Source: Gemmatimonadota bacterium
GTDB lineage: Bacteria; Gemmatimonadota; Gemmatimonadetes; Gemmatimonadales; Gemmatimonadaceae
Length of the DNA stretch: 64,000 nucleotides
Assembly: GCA_003134685.1 (NCBI GenBank)
Contig: PLCA01000003.1
Location: 464,228 to 528,227, forward strand
Direction of reading: 5' to 3'
In this document: positions 8,367-16,899 of the stretch, piece by piece
Position numbering within the stretch: the first letter of the stretch is position 1
Layout: every line of letters starts with the position of its first letter
Position numbers and translations under genes: made by a program
Notes under the pieces: model-generated
What the model saw: the letters and a program-made list of their open reading frames with translations, nothing else
The model's database searches: none
What the model was told of the DNA's origin: nothing

Positions 8367-11077
8367 CCCCTGCGTTTCACACTGGGCCAAATGGAGTTGC
8401 GGTCCCCGATCCTCGGCCGCGCTTTCTCCGAATCCTGATCGCGACGCTAGGCCTTTCTTGCTCTTTCCTCGTCGCGTCATGCGGCCGCAACTCGGAAAAC
8501 CACGCTTCGCCTCGAGGGCCGGCGCCCACTGCTGTACGATTGGACCATCTCCAGCACCTCGGCCGTAACGCGGTGGTCCGGGGTCGGCCGGTTCGGGTAG
8601 TTTCACTCTACGCGGAGGCGCCTGACTATCGTCCGACCGGCTCTCCAGCGCGCGACGGATTCGAGGGAATCGCCAGCCTCGACGATGCCGCGCGCGCGGC
8701 GGTTGTCTATCTCCGCGAGTACGAGGCAACGGGGGACACCGTCATCCGCGACGAGGCCGTTCGACTCCTGCGCTTCGTCACGGCGATGGAACAGGGTGAC
8801 GGCGAGTTCGTCAATTTCATCGACTCCGCCGGTCGGCTGAATCGCGACGCGCCTAGCAGTCGACAGAGCATGTCGTACTGGGCCGCGCGCAGCATCTGGG
8901 CACTCGGCGAAGCCGCGCGAGTGCTTGGGCCTCAGGACTCGACAGTGTTGAAGAGCATGCGTCCGGTGCTGAGTCGCGCGGTTTCGCGAATGGCGGAAGA
9001 GATCGACGCGGGCCGCCTCATCGGCGGATCGACCACGGCAACGTCGGAAGCGCTGCTCGGTCTGCTCGCGGCGCAGCGCGCCGATACCGCGAATGCACTC
9101 GTCCCGTTGGCGACGCGCACCGCCCGACTGCTTGCGGCGCACTCGGAGGGCGACAACAAGACCGCACCGTGGGGCGCGTATGTCGATCGAGCGAGTGCTC
9201 CCTGGCACGCGTGGGGAGCGCGATCTCCGGAGGCGCTCGCGATTGCCGGCAGCACCCTTGGTCATTCAGAGTTTACGGCTTCGGCCAGAAAGGAAGCGGA
9301 CGGACTGTGGGGCAGATTCCTCCTCGCTGGAGGCATCCCTTCGGCGGTCGCCCCCAACGGGACAGCTACATGGTATCCCCAGATCGCGTACGGCATCGGC
9401 CCGATCGTCGAAGGGTACCTCGCATTGGCCGAGGTAACTGGACAGCGTCGCTATGCAGTTTTCGCAGGACTCGCCGCAGGCTGGTTCCTCGGCAACAATC
9501 CCGCGGGCGTGAGCATGTACGACGAGAAGACCGGTAGAACCTTCGACGGGATCGACGGCCCATCGCCAGTGAAGGTGAATCGGAACTCGGGAGCTGAGTC
9601 GACCATCGAGGCGTTGCTGGCAATTCAGAAGGCTACGAGCAACCCGGATGCGGCGGAGTACCTGCATTACCGTCCGGTCGGCAATCAATCGCCTTTGCTT
9701 GCGAACGTTCCCGAACGGCGAGAATACACCGGGCCCGGCGGAAGTCGTCTCGTACTTCGCCGAGGGCCCGCCGGCGTTGAGATCGCGCGCGACGATCAGT
9801 CAGTCGGCAACAATGAAGTCGCTGCCAGGGACGCTGCCGCCGGGTCGGACAAGCCGTCGACACCAATCACGCTGACGTATTGGCCAGCTGCAAACCCGGT
9901 CGAGACGAGCGTCGCCAATCGCCTCGCGTCGCAGTGGAATCAGGAGCACCCCGATGTGCAGGTGCGAGTGCAGCCTTTGCCCGCCGGCCGCTCCTCCGAG
10001 GAGGTTCTACTGGCGGCGATCGTCGCCAAGGCGACGCCGGACGTCAGCTCGAATGTCTCGTCGGCGCTGCTGGCGCGGCTGGTTCGAGCGGGCGGTGTCG
10101 TGCGCCTCGACAATCGCGTCGCGACGTCGGCGCGGCTCAGGGAGCGCACAAACTCGGCGATGCTCGCATCCCTACGCCTGCCGGACGGCGGGATCTACGC
10201 GTTCCCCTGGAAGACGAATCCGATGATGTTGATGTACAACGTCGACCTGTTCAAGGCGGCAGGGATCGGCCCGCCGCGCACCCAGAGCGAGCTGGTGCAG
10301 GCCTGGCACAAGCTCGCCCGCGACACCGACGGCGACGGCCGCCTCGATCATTGGGCGATGTGGGCCACGCTCAAGACGACGTGGTACGAGCGCTTCTACG
10401 ATTTCTATCCACTGTATCTTGCCAGCTCGGGCGGCAGGACGCTGGTGAACAACGGGAAGATCGTCTTCGACAACGAAGCAGCGGTCGCGGCGCTCGACGT
10501 GTTGCGCCGCGGCTTCGCCGAAGGGGTACTTCCCAGGTCGAATTTCGCGCTGGGACGCGATCCTTTCGCCGATGGCACCGTAGCGATGAAGATCATCGGA
10601 CCCTGGTTCGTGAAGGAGCTAACCGACATCAAGATCCCCAGCTTGCACTACGACGTCGCGCCTGTGCCGGGCGCGGATGGGACGGATCCGGCCAATCGTT
10701 ATGCTTTCGCCGACTTGCGCAGCATCGCGATTTTCTCGACGACGCGTTATCCCGACGCCGCTGCGAGCTTTGTCGCATACCTCACGTCGCCTGCCGCCGA
10801 CCGCATGCTGATCGAAGAAGCGAGCCAACTGCCGTACCGGCGGCGTCTCGCGACCGATCCGCGATTCACAGTTTCTCTCTCGAAATGGCCGACGCTCTCG
10901 ACCTACGCCAACTATGTCGAGCGATCGCGCGATCTGGACCTCGATCCTGACGTGGTCGAGATTTTCGATCTTCTTTCGGAAGCCTACGAGGAGTCCGCGA
11001 TCTACCAGACCACTTCGGTGAAGGATGCGTTGGCGAAGGCCGCCCGCGAGGCAAGGAACATTGTGAATGCGCGCTGA
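8363..11077 (+). CDS. Lipoprotein fusing an alpha/alpha-toroid domain to an ABC sugar-binding protein
   Basis: A 904-residue protein, twice the length of a normal solute-binding protein. A membrane-anchoring signal ends in LVASC (Cys40). Residues about 60-435 form a helical-toroid glycosidase-like domain, with WFLGNNPAGVSMYDEKTGRT and NRNSGAESTIEALL as its best blocks. Residues about 500-890 form a family-1 extracellular solute-binding protein (LTYWPAANPVE; NPMMLMYNVDLFKAAGI; MKIIGPWFV). The binding domain should deliver sugar to the two permeases downstream, while the toroid domain may trim or hold the glycan at the cell surface. No frameshift separates the halves. Starts at GTG, overlapping the previous stop by four bases. 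Confidence 0.85.
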   Translation: MTPAFHTGPNGVAVPDPRPRFLRILIATLGLSCSFLVASCGRNSENHASPRGPAPTAVRLDHLQHLGRNAVVRGRPVRVVSLYAEAPDYRPTGSPARDGFEGIASLDDAARAAVVYLREYEATGDTVIRDEAVRLLRFVTAMEQGDGEFVNFIDSAGRLNRDAPSSRQSMSYWAARSIWALGEAARVLGPQDSTVLKSMRPVLSRAVSRMAEEIDAGRLIGGSTTATSEALLGLLAAQRADTANALVPLATRTARLLAAHSEGDNKTAPWGAYVDRASAPWHAWGARSPEALAIAGSTLGHSEFTASARKEADGLWGRFLLAGGIPSAVAPNGTATWYPQIAYGIGPIVEGYLALAEVTGQRRYAVFAGLAAGWFLGNNPAGVSMYDEKTGRTFDGIDGPSPVKVNRNSGAESTIEALLAIQKATSNPDAAEYLHYRPVGNQSPLLANVPERREYTGPGGSRLVLRRGPAGVEIARDDQSVGNNEVAARDAAAGSDKPSTPITLTYWPAANPVETSVANRLASQWNQEHPDVQVRVQPLPAGRSSEEVLLAAIVAKATPDVSSNVSSALLARLVRAGGVVRLDNRVATSARLRERTNSAMLASLRLPDGGIYAFPWKTNPMMLMYNVDLFKAAGIGPPRTQSELVQAWHKLARDTDGDGRLDHWAMWATLKTTWYERFYDFYPLYLASSGGRTLVNNGKIVFDNEAAVAALDVLRRGFAEGVLPRSNFALGRDPFADGTVAMKIIGPWFVKELTDIKIPSLHYDVAPVPGADGTDPANRYAFADLRSIAIFSTTRYPDAAASFVAYLTSPAADRMLIEEASQLPYRRRLATDPRFTVSLSKWPTLSTYANYVERSRDLDLDPDVVEIFDLLSEAYEESAIYQTTSVKDALAKAAREARNIVNAR

Positions 11078-11114
11078 ACGGAAACCGCGAAGGAACATGG
11101 TGAATGCGCGCTGA
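11053..11114 (+). repeat. Tandem duplication of a 25-base gene boundary
   Basis: Bases 11053-11077 and 11090-11114 are the same 25-mer with one difference (T/G), 37 bases apart. Copy 1 holds the last codons and stop of the binding-protein gene; copy 2 holds the ATG of the first permease. The spacer is short and non-coding. Confidence 0.9.
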
Positions 11115-11967
11115 GCAGAAGACTGCTTCGCTGATGGCGGGGCCGTACGCGGCGTTTCTGCTCGTATTCGCCGTGTACCCGATCGCGTTCGCGCTCGTCC
11201 TCGTCTTCCTACAGTGGGATCTCGTCACGGCGCCGACGTTTGCTGGTGCCGACAATATTCGGCTGCTCGTCCACGATGGGCGATTCTGGCGTGCCGTCGT
11301 CAACACGTTTGTGTTTCTCAGCATCCACGTGCCGCTCCAGATCGTCACGGCGCTCGCGCTCGCGCTCACGCTCAATCGCCAGCTCGTTGGTCGTTCCTTC
11401 TGGCGGGCCGCCTTCTTTCTCCCGGTCGTAATCTCGGGCGCCGTCGTCGCGATTCTCTGGAGCCAGCTCTACGCCACCGATGTCGGGCTGATCAACCGGC
11501 TGCTGTTGAAGATCGGAGTGTCGCCGGTTCCCTGGCTCACCGATCCACGAACAGCCATGCCCGCGATCGCGGTGATGGTTACCTGGAAGAACGTCGGCTT
11601 CTACGTGATCATCTACCTGGCCGGGCTCCAGTACATCCCTCGCAGCTGCCAGGAAGCGATCGAGATCGAAGGCGCGTCCGCGTGGCAGCGGTTCCGGTAC
11701 CTGACTCTGCCGTCGCTGCTGCCGCAGACGATTCTCGTCGTCACGCTCTCTACCATAAACGGCTTCCAGCTCTTCATCGAGCCGTACGTGATGACTGGAG
11801 GGGGCCCGCTCAGGCGCACATACTCCGTGGTGCTCTACCTGTACAACAACGCCTTCGCGTACCAGAAGATGGGCTATGCGGCGACGATCGGTGTCGCACT
11901 GGCGCTGATCATCGGCATCGTCGTCCTTGCTCAGCGTCGCCTGATTGGGAAGGCTGAAGCCCTATGA
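11104..11967 (+). CDS. ABC sugar transporter permease (MalF/UgpA type)
   Basis: A 287-residue inner-membrane permease with six hydrophobic segments. The EAA loop that docks on the ATPase is clear: CQEAIEIEGASAWQRF followed by RYLTLP. The pattern PYAAFLLVFAVYPIAFALVL at the N-terminus and MTGGGPLRRTYSVVLYLY near the C-terminus are typical of the MalF/UgpA subunit of carbohydrate ABC importers. It sits right after the binding-protein fusion and overlaps the MalG-type permease by four bases (ATGA). It should import the oligosaccharide that the GH130/GH5-like enzymes break down. Confidence 0.95.
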   Translation: MRAEQKTASLMAGPYAAFLLVFAVYPIAFALVLVFLQWDLVTAPTFAGADNIRLLVHDGRFWRAVVNTFVFLSIHVPLQIVTALALALTLNRQLVGRSFWRAAFFLPVVISGAVVAILWSQLYATDVGLINRLLLKIGVSPVPWLTDPRTAMPAIAVMVTWKNVGFYVIIYLAGLQYIPRSCQEAIEIEGASAWQRFRYLTLPSLLPQTILVVTLSTINGFQLFIEPYVMTGGGPLRRTYSVVLYLYNNAFAYQKMGYAATIGVALALIIGIVVLAQRRLIGKAEAL

Positions 11968-12779
11968 AGCAGCTCCGCAGAATCGTTCTATATGCAGGAC
12001 TGAGCATCGCTGCAATTACCTTCATCTATCCGTTCCTCTGGATGGCGTCGAGCACGTTCAAGCCGCCCGTCGAAGTCGGCTCGCTGGCACTGATTCCGCA
12101 TGACTTCACGCTCGACAACTACCGCACGATGTGGGCGCGGGCTCCCTTCGGACGCGCGCTCGTGAACAGCACCTTCGTGGCAACCACGATCACGCTTGCG
12201 GTGCTGGTGTTCGGTTCGATGACGGCGTACGCGATGGCGCGACTCAACTTCCGCGGCCGGCCCGCCCTCAACGCAGCGACGATCGCGGTGCTGATGGTAC
12301 CCGGCCAGCTGACGCTGATTCCGCTGTACACATTGATCGTGCAGCTCGGATGGGTCGACACCTACGCTGCTCTCATCGTTCCGTACCTGTTCAACGCCAC
12401 GGCGATCCTGATGTTGCGGCAATTCTTCCTGCAGATCCCGCAGTCGCTCATCGATTCCGCCCGCATGGACGGAATGAGCGAGCCGCGCATTCTCTTCACC
12501 ATTTTCTGGCCGTTATCCAAGCCCGTGCTGTCGATCGTCGCGATATTCACCTTCATGGGTGCGTGGAACGAAGTGCTCTGGCCGCTGCTCGTGGTGCGCG
12601 AGCAAAACCTGATGACGCTTCCGCAGCTGCTGACCGTTTTCGCGCTCGGCGGCGGCGCGGGTTCGGTCGGCGTCTCGCTTGCCTCGGCGATGGTACTGGT
12701 AGTGCCGGTGGTTGTCGCTTACGCATTCCTCCAGCGGAACTTTATCGAGAGCATGGCCGGCTCCGGGATCAAGGGCTAA
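11964..12779 (+). CDS. ABC sugar transporter permease (MalG/UgpE type)
   Basis: A 271-residue permease with six membrane segments. It opens with the usual KQLRRIVLYAGLSIAAITF helix and YPFLWMASSTFKPPVEV, and carries the EAA loop SLIDSARMDGMSEPR followed by ILFTIFWPLSKP. The C-terminus AFLQRNFIESMAGSGIKG is the standard end of MalG-like subunits (Q-x-x-F-x-x-G-x-x-x-G-x-x-K-G type), which supports the reading frame to the last codon. It pairs with the preceding permease and is followed two bases later by the ATPase. Confidence 0.95.
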   Translation: MKQLRRIVLYAGLSIAAITFIYPFLWMASSTFKPPVEVGSLALIPHDFTLDNYRTMWARAPFGRALVNSTFVATTITLAVLVFGSMTAYAMARLNFRGRPALNAATIAVLMVPGQLTLIPLYTLIVQLGWVDTYAALIVPYLFNATAILMLRQFFLQIPQSLIDSARMDGMSEPRILFTIFWPLSKPVLSIVAIFTFMGAWNEVLWPLLVVREQNLMTLPQLLTVFALGGGAGSVGVSLASAMVLVVPVVVAYAFLQRNFIESMAGSGIKG

Positions 12780-12781
12780 CG

Positions 12782-13894
12782 ATGCCATCAGTCACGTTCG
12801 AGCACGTCACCAAGCGCTTCGGCGACGCAACAGTGATCGAGGATTTCGATTTACAAGTAGCGGACGGCGAGCTGCTCGTGCTGGTCGGCGGATCTGGATC
12901 CGGGAAGTCGACGATCCTGCGGATGCTCGCTGGCCTGGAGACCGTGACCTCGGGCAGGATCCGGATCGACGACCGCGATGTGACCGACCTCGCTCCGCGT
13001 GACCGCGACGTCGCGATGGTGTTCCAGGACTACGGGCTGTACCCTCACATGACCGTGCGCGACAACCTTTCGCTCGGACTTCGCCTCAGAAAGATTCCGC
13101 GCCACGAGATCGAACGCCGCGTTACGTGGGCGGCCAGCATGCTCGGCCTCGAGCCCCTGCTCGATCGCAAGCCGAAGGCGTTGTCCGGAGGTCAGCGGCA
13201 GAGGGTCGCGATGGGACGCGCCATGGTGCGCGAGCCCAAGGTGTTTCTCTTCGACGAGCCCCTCTCCAATCTGGACGCCGGTCTCCGGGCTCAAATGCGC
13301 ATCGAGATCGGTAGCCTTCAGGATCGGCTCAAGACCACCACCGTCTACGTCACGCATGACCAGGTCGAGGCGATGACTCTGGGCGACCGGATCGTCGTGC
13401 TCGCGGACGGACGCATCCAGCAGATCGGCCGGCCGATCGAGTTGTACCGAACTCCGGTCAACCGCTTCGTTGCGGGATTCATTGGCACGCCGGCAATGAA
13501 CTTTATCGAGGGAACACTCGTCGCGGACGGCGGTCGAATGTTTTTCAGCGCTGAAGCCGCGCGTTTGAAGATGAGAGCTGGCACCGCTGAATCGAGCGAG
13601 CCGATAACGCTTGGGATCCGGCCGGAGGATCTGCGGATGGATTTCATTCCTCAGCAGCCGACACACGGATCCGCTGACTTCGACACGTTAACCGGGCGCG
13701 TCGTGCTGGTCGAGCGGCTCGGTGGAACCAGCCACGTTCATTTTCAGGTTGGCCCGCACCGATTGATGGCGTCCGTTGCGAGCGATTCACTGCCGGAGGT
13801 CGGACACGACATCACGGCGCATGTTCCAGCCGCTCGGGTACATCTGTTCGGCGGCGATGGCCGTGCCATCGGACGAACAGCGGAGATCGTCTGA
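12782..13894 (+). CDS. ABC sugar transporter ATPase (MalK/UgpC type)
   Basis: A 370-residue ATPase starting at ATG 12782; an open frame continuing far upstream is a shadow of the permease. Walker A GGSGSGKST, Q loop VFQDYGLYPHMTV, signature LSGGQRQRVAMGRA, Walker B VFLFDEPLSNLD and the H-loop TVYVTHDQVEAMTL are all intact. Residues about 235-370 form the MalK-type regulatory/TOBE region (GIRPEDL; VERLGGTSHVHF). It energises the two permeases. The stop overlaps a CTG that probably starts the next gene. The end of the gene (VHLFGGDGRAIG) has an echo at 16841-16888. Confidence 0.96.
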   Translation: MPSVTFEHVTKRFGDATVIEDFDLQVADGELLVLVGGSGSGKSTILRMLAGLETVTSGRIRIDDRDVTDLAPRDRDVAMVFQDYGLYPHMTVRDNLSLGLRLRKIPRHEIERRVTWAASMLGLEPLLDRKPKALSGGQRQRVAMGRAMVREPKVFLFDEPLSNLDAGLRAQMRIEIGSLQDRLKTTTVYVTHDQVEAMTLGDRIVVLADGRIQQIGRPIELYRTPVNRFVAGFIGTPAMNFIEGTLVADGGRMFFSAEAARLKMRAGTAESSEPITLGIRPEDLRMDFIPQQPTHGSADFDTLTGRVVLVERLGGTSHVHFQVGPHRLMASVASDSLPEVGHDITAHVPAARVHLFGGDGRAIGRTAEIV

Positions 13895-16563
13895 CAACTT
13901 TCCCACCTGCGCTCGGCCCTCTGCGGGCTAAAGCTCTCGTCGCGATTGCGCTCGCGCTCATCGCTTGCGCCAGGATCTCTCAGAGGACACCGCAGGTTAT
14001 TCCCGTCACATCCGGTCGGACAGGCCGGAGCGTCTCGGCCGATAGCGCTCCGGTCAGGGGGCAAGGTGCAGATCTATTGACGATTGAAAGCGTGAAGGAA
14101 GTTGGTCAAATCGAAGTCGGCAGCCCATATGTGGGCATCGAGATTCACAAGAGCTTTCCGTTGTTGAATCGGATAAGCTTTTACTACCCGGTAGCAAACA
14201 GTATCGATATCAGTGACGATTACTGGAAGCGTGAGACTTTCAGAATCATGTCCATCGGACTAAGGGTGGGTGGTTCCCCAAAACGCTTTCTCGAGCATCA
14301 GGTTTATAAAGTCTCTCAGACACCATACTCTGTTTCCTTCCATGGAAACGATTCTGGCAGTCACGTCAGAATCACTTATGAGTTTTGCAGGAACGAGCCA
14401 GCTATGGTGGTTACCTACGAGATAACCAATACATCTGCGACCACGAAAGACTATGAAGTGTATACCCGACTGGAAACGACACTTCGAACAAGCCACACTT
14501 ACAAACTTATTGATAGCGCATCTACCGACTTTCAGACCAGCGGATCAATAATCAGGACGAACTATCCTTTTGTGGAAACCGGGAATGCGCAAATATTTGT
14601 CATGAATTCAGGGCTGCAGCCGTCGAGTTTTACAACGAGGCAGCCAAAGAATACTGGATTCTCAAGCCTCGACGATTGGTGGTTGAACACCGACAGCCCT
14701 CTTCCGGCAACACTAATTCCGCGAGAGAAACCAGACAAACCCCTCGCTGCGTTCACCTACAACAAACAGTTACCTCCTGATTCATCAATCACGATTATCC
14801 AGATTGTTGGATCAGCATTGATTTCAGAAGCGGCGGCGAAGACGGCTTTCCTGCTCACGCACTACCAGCGTGAAGTCAAAGCGTACAAGGATTACATCAT
14901 CAAGGAGGCTTTGGCCCGGCCTGACATCGTTACCGGCGATAACGATCTGGATTTGACTTCGCGGTGGTCAAGGGCAGTCCTGGCAACGAACGCCCATTAC
15001 CTGCATGGCCGAATAGTTCCTATGCCTGCCCAAGCGGAATACAATTTCTACTTTACTCACGATGCATTGCTCACCGATTTGGCGGCGGTGAATTTCGATC
15101 TGGCAAGAGTCAGGAACGACTTGGAGTATATAGTCAGTTTAGCCGACACAGATCGAACCATACCCCACGCCTACTATTGGCAGGATACAAAGTACACGAC
15201 TGAATATGCGGGCCCGGAGAACTGGAATCACTTCTGGTTCACGCTTGTGGCTGCACGTTATCTGCGCCACTCAGGGGACCGTGAGTTTCTGGCGCGCCTT
15301 TATCCCTATATCGAGAAGAGCATTCAGACTGCGCTGAAGAATAAAGGCGCAGACGATCTGATGTGGTCCTCGCGGCCGGACTGGTGGGACATTGGTCGTA
15401 ATGTGGGACCACGGGCGTACATGACGATTCTGGCCATTCGTGCATTGAGGGAGTTCGACTTTATATCGAGCTCATTGAACCGTGATGGGTCGCAATTGGA
15501 GGCCTATGAGAATCTCGCCACTCGAATGAATAAGCAGCTGGTCGACCGGCTCTGGGATGACCAGCTGAACTACCTGATAAGCTATTACGAGGATGGAAAA
15601 GAGGATCGCCACATATATATGGGATCTCTGTTGGCCTCACATTTTGGCTTGCTCGATGATGCCAGGAATCGAAAGCTGCTAACGACTGCCAAGGCAAAGC
15701 TATTGGATGAACGACTGGGCCTGTACACGCTGTATCCAATGGACCTACATCTGCTTATCGATTACATGAGATTTGCCGGTAATGAGGCCGGCCAACCTTA
15801 TCACTATGCCAACGGCGGGATCTGGCCTCACGGAAATGCCTGGTACGCTCTCGCGTTAATCAACAATGGATTGAACAAAGATGCTTTTGAATTCATGAAG
15901 CGGACTATGACCCTGAACGGGATAACAAATAGTCCCAATGGCCAGCCTGCTTTGTATGAGTACAGAATAAGTGACAAAAGCGATCCGGCCGTTTATGGAA
16001 AGATTGACAAACCTCAATTCCTGTGGGCGGGCGGCTGGTACCTCTACACTCTGTATAATCTGTTCGGCCTGAGGGAAAATGAATGGAATATCTCGTTCAG
16101 CCCTTTTATCCCCAAAGGTGTGGATTCCGTACAGTTGACCGTGATCCTCAAGGGCGTCCCTGTAAGTGTCGATATCAGGGGAGAGGGGAGCACGCTATCC
16201 TCCATCTCATTCGATGGAAGGGACATCCCATCAGCTGTTGTGCCGGAGGATATCAAAGACTTGAGAAAGATCGGCGTAACATTAGGGGATGCCGTAACGC
16301 CGTATCTAAGTTCGGCTAATGCTTTAGTAATTTCTCCAGTCTATGACAGAGAAACGAAGAAACTTGAATTTGATCTCGAGTCTTTTGCAGGCCATTTAAT
16401 CGAGGTGGGAGTTGTATCCCCGACGGCAAAGCAAAGTATTGCGATAAATGGTCGTTATATCAGCAGTGGGATTACGGAATCAAGAACCAACGGGAGCTAT
16501 AAGATTCATCTGCAGCACGTTTCCAGATCGAAGAGAAATCATTATTCAGTAACGGTGAAATAG
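13891..16563 (+). CDS. AT-rich (alpha/alpha)6-barrel glycosidase lipoprotein, probable CTG start
   Basis: No ATG, GTG or TTG precedes TTG 14077, but the same frame is open back into the ATPase gene. From CTG 13891 it encodes TTFPPALGPLRAK then ALVAIALALIAC, a full lipoprotein signal (Cys26). CTG 13891 has GGAG five bases before it and overlaps the previous stop as CTGA, the NTGA arrangement seen elsewhere in this operon. The 890-residue product has an N-terminal beta-sandwich (about residues 65-340) and a helical barrel (about 350-720). The barrel shows NFYFTHDALLTDLAAV, SSRPDWWDIG and NGGIWPHGNAWYALAL, as in GH94/GH133/GH15-like enzymes. From about 14080 on the DNA is clearly AT-richer than its neighbours (24 of 60 G+C at 14161-14220 against 38 of 60 at 13081-13140), suggesting transfer. 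Substrate unknown. Confidence 0.75.
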   Translation: MTTFPPALGPLRAKALVAIALALIACARISQRTPQVIPVTSGRTGRSVSADSAPVRGQGADLLTIESVKEVGQIEVGSPYVGIEIHKSFPLLNRISFYYPVANSIDISDDYWKRETFRIMSIGLRVGGSPKRFLEHQVYKVSQTPYSVSFHGNDSGSHVRITYEFCRNEPAMVVTYEITNTSATTKDYEVYTRLETTLRTSHTYKLIDSASTDFQTSGSIIRTNYPFVETGNAQIFVMNSGLQPSSFTTRQPKNTGFSSLDDWWLNTDSPLPATLIPREKPDKPLAAFTYNKQLPPDSSITIIQIVGSALISEAAAKTAFLLTHYQREVKAYKDYIIKEALARPDIVTGDNDLDLTSRWSRAVLATNAHYLHGRIVPMPAQAEYNFYFTHDALLTDLAAVNFDLARVRNDLEYIVSLADTDRTIPHAYYWQDTKYTTEYAGPENWNHFWFTLVAARYLRHSGDREFLARLYPYIEKSIQTALKNKGADDLMWSSRPDWWDIGRNVGPRAYMTILAIRALREFDFISSSLNRDGSQLEAYENLATRMNKQLVDRLWDDQLNYLISYYEDGKEDRHIYMGSLLASHFGLLDDARNRKLLTTAKAKLLDERLGLYTLYPMDLHLLIDYMRFAGNEAGQPYHYANGGIWPHGNAWYALALINNGLNKDAFEFMKRTMTLNGITNSPNGQPALYEYRISDKSDPAVYGKIDKPQFLWAGGWYLYTLYNLFGLRENEWNISFSPFIPKGVDSVQLTVILKGVPVSVDIRGEGSTLSSISFDGRDIPSAVVPEDIKDLRKIGVTLGDAVTPYLSSANALVISPVYDRETKKLEFDLESFAGHLIEVGVVSPTAKQSIAINGRYISSGITESRTNGSYKIHLQHVSRSKRNHYSVTVK

Positions 16564-16600
16564 AGTTCTCCCCGCTTCTTTGACGATTCCCACGCCTATA

Positions 16601-16810
16601 ATAGCCGGTGTTCTGGGTTATACTGCCGCCTGATTTATCAATTTGACCCTGTGGAATTGGATAGACAGAGTTGAAGTCCTGGAACTATTTCCCGAGAGCG
16701 GTCAACACCGGCTTAGCTATTCCCCATCTTTTCAGGTCATTGAATCGTTGCGACTCGAATCCCAGCTCCACTCTCCCCTCATGCATTAACCAGCCCTTTA
16801 TCTGGTTCTT
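16601..16810 (-). pseudogene. Remnant of a SusD/RagB C-terminus
   Basis: Read on the minus strand, this stretch gives MHEGRVELGFESQRFNDLKR then WGIAKPVLTALGK, an in-frame TAG (16685-16687), and FQDFNSVYPIPQGQID...ITQNTGY. The ER-VELGFEG-RF-DL-RWG block and the PIPQ-I...QN-GY ending are the two best conserved signatures of SusD C-termini; the intact SusD at 32579-34219 ends MPIPQTQLETNPLLKQNPGY. No signal peptide or N-terminal TPR part is present, so this is a broken fragment of about 70 codons. Its base composition resembles the AT-rich gene beside it. Confidence 0.8.
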
Positions 16811-16840
16811 GCCAGTGGAGGCGGTGCTCCAGCCGCTCCT

Positions 16841-16888
16841 GTGCACTTGGTCGGCGGAGATGGCCGCGCCATCTCCGCCAGACTTTGA
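16841..16888 (+). repeat. Echo of the MalK-type gene end, folding as a 12-bp hairpin
   Basis: Read from 16841 this gives VHLVGGDGRAISARL-stop; the ATPase gene ends VHLFGGDGRAIGRT. Over the 33 bases of VHL-GGDGRAI, 27 are identical. The same bases form a perfect hairpin GGCGGAGATGGC / GCCATCTCCGCC around a CGC loop (16853-16879). It may be a leftover of a duplicated ATPase 3' end or simply a hairpin. The rest of 16564-16900 holds only the SusD remnant. Confidence 0.45.
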
Positions 16889-16899
16889 GCGGCGCGGAG

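Noticed and set aside
12131-12781. Long upstream extension of the MalK frame
   Set aside because: Overlaps the MalG-type permease entirely and reads as Arg-rich shadow; ATG 12782 gives a normal ATPase.
16745-16775. T-loop-like GACTCGAATCCCAGC, possible tRNA end
   Set aside because: No acceptor or anticodon stem pairs with it; the same bases code for the SusD remnant on the other strand.
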